This document shows positions 57,652 through 64,000 of a stretch of 64,000 bases of DNA, in pieces. A model generated the notes under the pieces. That model ran no database searches and had not been told where the DNA came from. It saw only the letters and a program-made list of their open reading frames with translations. This stretch comes from Oasisia sp. SBJ-2009 (taxonomy: Eukaryota > Annelida > Polychaeta > Sabellida > Siboglinidae), in contig OZ024866.1 of NCBI GenBank assembly GCA_964017155.1, positions 19,133,404 through 19,197,403 on the forward strand, given 5' to 3'. The translations under genes were made by a program, and so were the position numbers. Positions within the stretch are counted from its first letter, which is position 1. Every line of letters begins with the position of its first letter.

Positions 57652-58149
57652 TTTGCTTTCTTTCCGCTGATGCCTTTCCGCGAAGCACGAAGCGCTTCCG
57701 TGCTCCAAAAGGTCAAGCACGGTGAATGGATATTTTAATACATTTGAAAATTGAATTGTCGACTGAATCTGTCTTTACAAATTTTCAATTAACTGTCACA
57801 GAGGAATATGATATTTATTTAAATATCAAACGATGGACTTGATCGTGTATGTATTTAATGTGGGAAATTACAGCGAACGCAAAACCAACGCTACAGCGAT
57901 CTAGATTTAATTATTCAATCTCCGTGACGTGGCGCCACCGTTGTTGTTCATAGATCGCTGTCGCGCTTACATTTTTCCGGTTGTTATAAACTTTCCGATT
58001 GACATTTCTGCGCATGCGCGATAAATGTAAAATCATCAATGTGCAACGAAACGACAAAACATTTTTGGTATAAATGCCTCGGGCTGTTCGTCAACTCTCC
58101 TGTGATGATAACTGTGAAGAGCTGCTTAACATGTCGTCCAAAACAAAAC

Positions 58150-58261
58150 AATACAATACAATACAATACAATACAATACAATACAATACAATACAATACA
58201 ATACAATACAATACAATACAATACAATACAATACAATACAATACAATACAATACAATACAA
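58150..58261. repeat. (ATACA)n pentanucleotide tract
   Basis: About 22 uninterrupted units, some 500 bp upstream of the MAU2 start codon on the other side of its promoter region. Confidence 0.97.
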
Positions 58262-58649
58262 ATATTACGTTTGTTTAAATCACTGTCACGGATTGTGGCG
58301 CACTACAGTCACGTGCGTTATGCTTTCTATCAAAACATGCATCAAAACTTGCTTGCCTCGTATTAATTCGCGACAAATAACTTTGCTGAGAGGTTATATA
58401 CGTCCTAACGAACGACCCGTAGTATTCATACCATAAATGCTTTAATTGTCATTTCGCTGCACATCGATGGTTTTTAATATATTGCACATGCGCAGAAACG
58501 TCAATCGGATCGTTTATGACGCCTTGTTTTATATAATAATGCAGGACCTGTCAATTATAATAAAATAATCACACCTTTTTAAATGGGAGGATGTGGCATT
58601 TTGATCAGGTAACAGAGGACACTCCATCAAACTATTTAACCAAAGAGCA

Positions 58650-59735
58650 AATTAAATTAGTGGCGTAGCCAGCTAGGATTTTGCAATGATTGGGAAATGC
58701 AACTCCATTGGGGAGCTTCTACTGGCTCTGTTCTATGAGATCGAACTGATAGTGACGAACACCATGTTCAAGGAGAAGGATGAACGCAAGACCACTTAGA
58801 TGCATCTTCGTTCCGGGCACTGGCATATGAATGATCAACTTCATCATCACGAGGTATCCATCGTGGAGCTAATTGCTGGACCGTTCACCAGATGCTGAGG
58901 TCAAAAGTGGCTTTCAGAATACGACAAAAGCACAACAGCCAAGGGACAAGCAAGCCGGCCAAGCTTAACACAGCAAAACTAACTACCTTCAGCCATAGGG
59001 AGAGTTTTGAGCAGGAGATGGACAGTGCTCTCGTCCAATGGGAGGCAAAGAAAAGCTCAATACCAGACAAGGAATGGGAAGCTCTGCAGCACGAGCTACA
59101 GACTCTTATGAGCAGAAGAGACCAAGACCACCAGAGCGGGTTGCAAATCAGGTGCACCAGATCCACCACTGCAGCATACAAAGATGCCTGCAGACTGCTA
59201 CAAAAAAAGCCCCCCTGCACTGAAGTCAGACTGGTGGGAAAGGAAGGCAATGGAGCTGTAGAGACCTGCTGACAGAAACGACACGAAGGGCTTCTACAAT
59301 TGACTGAAAGAAATGTGGGGACCTAAGAAGAAGGAACCTGTTCACGTGAAATCAACAGATGGAATGGAGACATTCTGTGATAGCAAGAGAGTGAACACTT
59401 CCAGAAGCTACTGGCGACATAGATCACGAAGCTCTGGACAACATCCCGCAGCGCATTACCAAGACTAGCCTCGATGAGATTCCAATCATGGCTGAGATGG
59501 CTAGAGCAATCGGCGGCCTGAAAGATGCCGAAGCACCTATGGGGAGATGCAGGAGACAATCTGTTCAGCAGACTGCACCAACTAATCACCAATGCCTGGG
59601 AGGTGGGTTCTGTACCACAAGCATGGCAGGATGCCAGCATTGTAACCATCTACAAGGAAGGTGATAGAACCGACTGTGGGGACTATAGAGGAATCTCTCT
59701 TCTTTCCATAGCAGGCAAGATCTTCGCTCGCTCCC
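58650..59735 (+). mobile_element. LINE fragment: endonuclease end, linker and start of reverse transcriptase
   Basis: In shifting frames one reads TNTMFKEKDERKTT and WHMNDQ (end of an APE-type endonuclease), LRSKVAFRIRQKHNSQG, ESFEQEMDSALVQWEAK, AAYKDACRLLQK (linker), then [40 protein letters not shown] and [20 protein letters not shown] (RT fingers/palm). Frameshifts and stops show it is inactive. The RT is cut off where the sequence passes into (CCCTCG)n. The same family may have left the tail at 32960-33400. Confidence 0.85.
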
Positions 59736-60238
59736 TCGCTCCCTCGGTCCCTCGGTCCCTCGGTCCCTCGCCCTCGCCCTCGCCCTCGCCCTCGCCCTCG
59801 CCCTCGCCCTCGCCCTCGCCCTCGCCCTCGCCCTCGCCCTCGCCCTCGCCCTCGCCCTCGCCCTCGCCCTCGCCCTCGCCCTCGCCCTCGCCCTCGCCCT
59901 CGCCCTCGCCCTCGCCCTCGCCCTCGCCCTCGCCCTCGCCCTCGCCCTCGCCCTCGCCCTCGCCCTCGCCCTCGCCCTCGCCCTCGCCCTCGCCCTCGCC
60001 CTCGCCCTCGCCCTCGCCCTCGCCCTCGCCCTCGCCCTCGCCCTCGCCCTCGCCCTCGCCCTCGCCCTCGCCCTCGCCCTCGCCCTCGCCCTCGCCCTCG
60101 CCCTCGCCCTCGCCCTCGCCCTCGCCCTCGCCCTCGCCCTCGCCCTCGCCCTCGCCCTCGCCCCCGCCCCCGCCCCCGCCCCCGCCCCCGCCCCCGCCCC
60201 CGTCCCCGTCCGTCCGTCCGTCCGTCCGTCCGTCCGAA
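59720..60238. repeat. (CCCTCG)n hexanucleotide block with (CCCCCG)n and (TCCG)n edge
   Basis: It starts as decayed GCTCCCTCG/GGTCCCTCG in the LINE, then about 66 pure CCCTCG units (59764-60161), about nine CCCCCG units and a short TCCG run. The minus strand is (GGGCGA)n, a regular G3N3 pattern. The reading frames across it (Ser-Pro and Glu-Gly repeats) are artefacts. Confidence 0.97.
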
Positions 60239-61549
60239 TTAGTGTACGGATTTCTCACACTTGTCGCATTTGTTTGATTTATTTAGTGCATATTTATTAT
60301 TCACATGTATACATTTCATTGTATTGACACTAATGCGATGATAGCTAATTAGTTGATGATATATTTGTGACTCTGACAAGAGCCTTTTATTATATGGTAC
60401 TCTAGCCTGGCAAATTAACTCTCTCGCGCTTTCGGTTTTGCTTGACTTTTCGGTTTCGCTTGAGCTTTCTTTTACGCTTTAGTTTTCGCTCGATGTTTCT
60501 GTTTGTATTTGTAGTTGTAGTTATCTTTGTCTTTGGCGTTCGTTTTCTCTGGGTCTGTTCCAGCAGAACTACCGTGGCGGCGTATTGCCAGGAACAGTAA
60601 TGACTTCAAAACATGAATCAAAAAGCGAGTAGAAATGGTAATAGAAATAACCTAAAACTTATAAACAGTTCCAAAAACATAAATGAACAGTATGTTAAGA
60701 AAATTAAGGCACTAGTAGTCGATCACCACTTCCAAATTTCGAATGTATACGCTTTGTATGTAATTATCCCTACCTAACGTAGAACGTGCTATAATTGCAC
60801 GAATGAAATAGAAAATTATTTTCACGCTTCAATGAAATATCCTTTACATTTTAGCGAACGACAAGAACAAATATACTATGCAACATTCAACTACCCCACC
60901 AAACAATGCACACGACACTGAAATCTCGTCTATGCAACGTTGATGAAAGATTCCAAATGGCTTAGGTTTTTCATTGAATCCAAGTGCCACACGTAATTCG
61001 TTCTGACAGAACGAATTAGGTGTGAACTTCTGTGACATTGTATAGCCGGCGAACTAGCCTCGTCGGTCTTCATAGTTCCACGTCTTCCGGATTAAGATTA
61101 CCAATCCTCTTATCTGATTAATAATGGTAATTGGTAATGCACGAACCTATGTAATCGCCCTGATGTTGCAAGCTGATGCCGGATGACGCCCACAACTTCG
61201 TCAAAATCTGTCAAATACATCCGCCTATATAACTGCAACCTGTCGAGAACATGCCCCAAGTGACTTACAGATAAATCATCTTGAACGAACATCTTGAACA
61301 TGCTGATCAATCAGACTTTTCATGGTAGCATCCGTTATGATCTGAACGTGCATGTTTGCGTGACCAGTGCTGCTGATATGTCGACATTTCAAAGAGCACG
61401 TTTGGTCTGTGGAGTGATAGCCACTGGCAATTAAAACCACATCAAAACATGAGGGCTATAAGAGGACCATACGTGGAATTACATCGCATCATACGTGTGC
61501 AACTGAAGGTAAAGTTGGGCCGAAGGAGAGCAGGAAAGCATTTCGAAAA
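60239..61549. other. Spacer upstream of the GPCR gene
   Basis: AT-rich, with a short run of CGCTTTCGGTTTTGCTTGA-like degenerate repeats at 60420-60500. A 66-codon minus-strand frame (61110-61310) has an even composition but no family signature that I know. GPCR promoter elements cannot be named. Confidence 0.4.
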
Positions 61550-62872
61550 ATGATGGCGCTGCGACTGGTCGTGGCAATATTTGTATACAGCTGTTCTATC
61601 TGTTCAACAATATGTAGTGACGTCAACGAGTTGACGACGTCAAGAGAATGGTCGACTCAACCGACACACGAAACGTCGGAAACATTAAGGACAATGCAAC
61701 TGATAAATGGGTCAGACGTTACCTCCTCACGAGATGTACGCCAGCATCCGTCTGTTCAAGTGAAAGACAGTACATCCTGGCAAGAACACCCTCCGGACAG
61801 CGCAACTCCGCAGCATGCAGCATCCGGCGAGAGAAACATTGCAAACTCTGACAATACCTCGGCAAATGAGCGACAGCCTTACGCAGAGAACACAATAGTA
61901 CCAGCAACAAACGAGACAACTGACGCGGTGACAATAAACACTGGTATGTGGCGAAGTGCACTGGTTTATCTTCAACTTGTTGTCTACGTTGTGGGATTTG
62001 TGGCAAATGCAATGACGTTTATTACATTGATGAGAAACGGTGACATATTTTCACCCTCCACCTGTCTGCTGCTGAAGCACCAGGCGCTGGTAGACTCGTG
62101 GGTTTGTGCCACTGGAGCAATTATCCTTCTAGAACCGCCGATGTGGACGACAGGTAATAAGTACTTTGACGCCGCCGTGTGCTTTATATGGCACACTCAG
62201 ACACCTTTCTGGGGCGCCATTTTGTTATCTGTGTGGAATCTGGCTGCTATCGCTCTAGAAAGATATATGGCCATCTGTTTCCCCTTCAAGCATGGCCAAT
62301 TTCGAGAAGAAATGTCAAGAAATAGCATTGCTGTTATATACGTTGTTAACGTGATTGTGGCGATACCATGTTTCTTTCAAGTCCGCTTCGAGCACGGTGC
62401 TTGCATTTGGGGATATTTCATAAGAGGACGTACAGGTGAACAAGTGTATTACGTCTATGGTTTTGTCTGGTTTTTGTTCGTGTATGTTTTGCCTGTAATG
62501 GCATACGTGTTTCTTTATGGCAGAGTTATAATAACATTGTATCGTAAAAAGAATTTGAAACGGTCAGCAGTCGTCGAAGCAGCTCAGGCGGCCATAACGA
62601 AGACAGCCGTTACGTTAACGACAATCTGTCTCTTCGCCATCGGGTTCGACGCATGGTATTACGTCCTGGGAAATGCAGGCGTCGTCGAACTCAAAGCAGG
62701 CAGTGATATAGATAGGGTGGCGGTTGTTTTGTCGGTCGTTAATTCTTGTGTTAATCCTTTCATCTATCTATTTTTAATTACGCCGTTTCGTTTCATGGTT
62801 TTAAAAACCTTCTCGTGTTACACAAAAAGTGACACTACAACTAGTAGCGATACAACGAATACAAGAGTTTGA
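61550..62872 (+). CDS. Class A (rhodopsin-family) G protein-coupled receptor, single exon
   Basis: 440 codons without an intron. Residues 1-23 look like a signal peptide. Residues 24-132 form a Ser/Thr-rich N-tail with N-glycosylation sites (NGS ~53, NTS ~102, NET ~121). Seven membrane segments follow. TM1 has GFVANAM (~149-155), TM2 LVDSWV with the conserved Asp (~182), TM3 Cys ~211 (disulfide partner ~285 in loop 2) and ends ERYMA in place of DRY (~237). TM5 has its Pro (~315). TM6 reads CLFAIGFDAWYY and lacks the CWxP Pro. TM7 has NPFIY (~402). The C-tail is short. Plasma membrane receptor; ligand unknown. The general look is of orphan or peptide-type receptors expanded in invertebrates. 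Of two adjacent ATGs the first is used. Confidence 0.9.
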   Translation: MMALRLVVAIFVYSCSICSTICSDVNELTTSREWSTQPTHETSETLRTMQLINGSDVTSSRDVRQHPSVQVKDSTSWQEHPPDSATPQHAASGERNIANSDNTSANERQPYAENTIVPATNETTDAVTINTGMWRSALVYLQLVVYVVGFVANAMTFITLMRNGDIFSPSTCLLLKHQALVDSWVCATGAIILLEPPMWTTGNKYFDAAVCFIWHTQTPFWGAILLSVWNLAAIALERYMAICFPFKHGQFREEMSRNSIAVIYVVNVIVAIPCFFQVRFEHGACIWGYFIRGRTGEQVYYVYGFVWFLFVYVLPVMAYVFLYGRVIITLYRKKNLKRSAVVEAAQAAITKTAVTLTTICLFAIGFDAWYYVLGNAGVVELKAGSDIDRVAVVLSVVNSCVNPFIYLFLITPFRFMVLKTFSCYTKSDTTTSSDTTNTRV

Positions 62873-63057
62873 GGTTGCACAGCTTAGCAGTCGATGTCAT
62901 GTTTCAATATCTAGAGTAGGTGGTTGTTGAAGAATATATATTATATAGATCTTGTAATACGGCTGTACATGTCTACTGTCGTTGTTGTATATGTAGTTGT
63001 AGTTGATGGGTTTGTTTTGGTGACCGAGGCCTTCAGTGTGTCGTAGTTAATAAAGAA

Positions 63058-63366
63058 ATGTTTGGAAATCTGTCACCCTCCACCTGTCTGCCGCTGAAGC
63101 ACCAGGCGCTGGTAGACTCGTGGGTTTGTGCCGCTGGAGCAATCACCGCGGTCTCCCACCACCGATGTGTACGACTGGTAACAACTACTTTGACACCGTC
63201 GTGTATTTTATATGGCACAGCCAGGCACCTTTCTGGGGGCGCCATTTTGTTATCTGTGTGGAATCTGGCTGCTATCGGTCTAGAAAGATATGTGACCATC
63301 TGTTTCCCGTTCAAGCATGGCCAATTTCGGGAAGAAATGTCAACAAAGCGCATTGTTGTTATGTAA
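63058..63366 (+). pseudogene. Partial duplicate of the upstream GPCR, broken
   Basis: Matches 62043-62345 of the intact gene, from the end of TM1 through TM2-TM3 and the ERY region, at high nucleotide identity (long exact runs such as CACCAGGCGCTGGTAGACTC). It has an altered ACCGCGGTCTCCCACCACCG stretch and an extra G at CTGGGGGCGCC, so no single frame covers TM2-TM3. TM1, TM4-TM7 and the N-tail are absent. A stop follows at 63364. Confidence 0.85.
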
Positions 63367-63369
63367 GCT

Positions 63370-64000
63370 AGTAGTTATAGTATAAGACTCTGAGACAAGG
63401 AGTAGTCATGGGACTCTCGTGAGCCAGTCCCTCATGGATATCTCATTTAAGTGGGGTACTCCATGCGGAAAGCGTCTAGCGCCTGGGACTGAAATGCTTC
63501 CCTTGAATGGGGTCTTTTTCTTCCATTTAACAAACCAACTTCCACATTTTGAAAACCATTGTTGATATTTGCAGGGGATGTGCATTGCCACAGAAAATAT
63601 AATAGATTAATAGAAAATATAGTTTGAAGTTGGGTAAGACGAATTTGACATATGAAAAGAATAAATAAAAGTGGAAGGGAACTATTAAGGGAAGTGCTGG
63701 TTTTGTTTATAAAAGTAGGCGGCTACCCTAACCTTTAATTAGACTGGGAGCTGGGACTATTTCTTTTGAAGTCCATTCCAATCTAGTATCTCCTGGGAAA
63801 GAATGATAAATTCATTTAGTCTGTTCTGAAAATAGGACTCGGAATATCTTGCAGTGGTGATGAGGCCATTTGAAATCTTGAAAAACACTGTAAAATCTTT
63901 AAAGACACTGTGATGTAGACAATCTTCCATGCGCCATGGAATAAATATTGTTCTCGCTTGAACCCTGGAATGTTCTTCTCTGGTGCCTGGATAGCCTTGG
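63370..64000. other. Right-end stretch, nothing recognised
   Basis: No conserved coding sequence, tandem repeat or transposon end that I can support. Confidence 0.4.

Noticed and set aside
59525..60277. Ser-Pro repeat protein of 250 codons
   Set aside because: LINE RT fragment running into (CCCTCG)n; the Ser-Pro run is a simple-repeat translation.
61110..61310. 66-codon minus-strand frame as a small gene or transposase relic
   Set aside because: Composition looks protein-like but I can name no family and see no neighbouring domains.

Overview
The window is animal nuclear DNA: AT-rich, intron-dense genes with GT-AG introns, long non-coding gaps, and many microsatellites, minisatellites and transposon remnants. 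Four gene loci can be read. (1) The 3' part of a NEDD4-type HECT ubiquitin ligase gene, plus strand, 11 exons from 220 to 12432. It encodes the last 386 residues (whole HECT core and C-lobe); the upstream C2/WW exons lie left of the window. (2) GATAD2 (p66, a NuRD subunit), minus strand, coding exons 27301-27252, 25784-25698 and 20507-18461, 727 residues. (3) MAU2 (SCC4, cohesin-loader subunit), minus strand, 16 recognised exons from 57651 to 38540. (4) An intronless class A GPCR at 61550-62872, plus strand, followed by a broken partial copy at 63058-63366.

MAU2 lies upstream of GATAD2 in the same direction, the order and orientation of MAU2-GATAD2A at human 19p13.11, so this is probably an old conserved neighbourhood. 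NEDD4 and GATAD2 converge. Single MAU2 and GATAD2 genes, vertebrate-like protein sequence and a compact intronless GPCR suggest an invertebrate deuterostome. Amphioxus is my leading guess, partly because I recall (unverified) that intronic minisatellites starting at 5' splice sites ('mirages') were reported from amphioxus. A lophotrochozoan is not excluded.

The most unusual content is a set of intronic minisatellites anchored on splice sites. In NEDD4 the intron from 4919 begins with about 21 copies of a 40-bp unit, each carrying a GTAAGTA donor. The intron ending at 12329 holds about 54 copies of a 49-bp unit, each with a CTGAC branch-site match, a pyrimidine tract and CAG. In MAU2 the intron from 42111 begins with about 13 copies of a 66-bp unit starting GTAAGT. 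The intron ending at 46155 carries about 46 copies of a 28-bp unit ending in CAG, up to the acceptor. The intron ending at 38668 carries about 60 copies of a unit holding the acceptor plus the first 17 coding bases of the next exon. Two further arrays (2490-3455; 43235-44460) lie inside introns of the same genes.

Mobile DNA includes a hAT-type element with an exact 8-bp target duplication (50027-51360), a piggyBac-type element at TTAA (22047-23173) nested in a larger hAT-like element that ends 53 bp from a GATAD2 splice acceptor, a pogo/Tigger-like TIR element (23632-24874), several short TIR elements, tRNA-derived SINEs, and LINE fragments at 7151, 32960, 55780 and 58650. The last LINE runs into a 500-bp (CCCTCG)n block.
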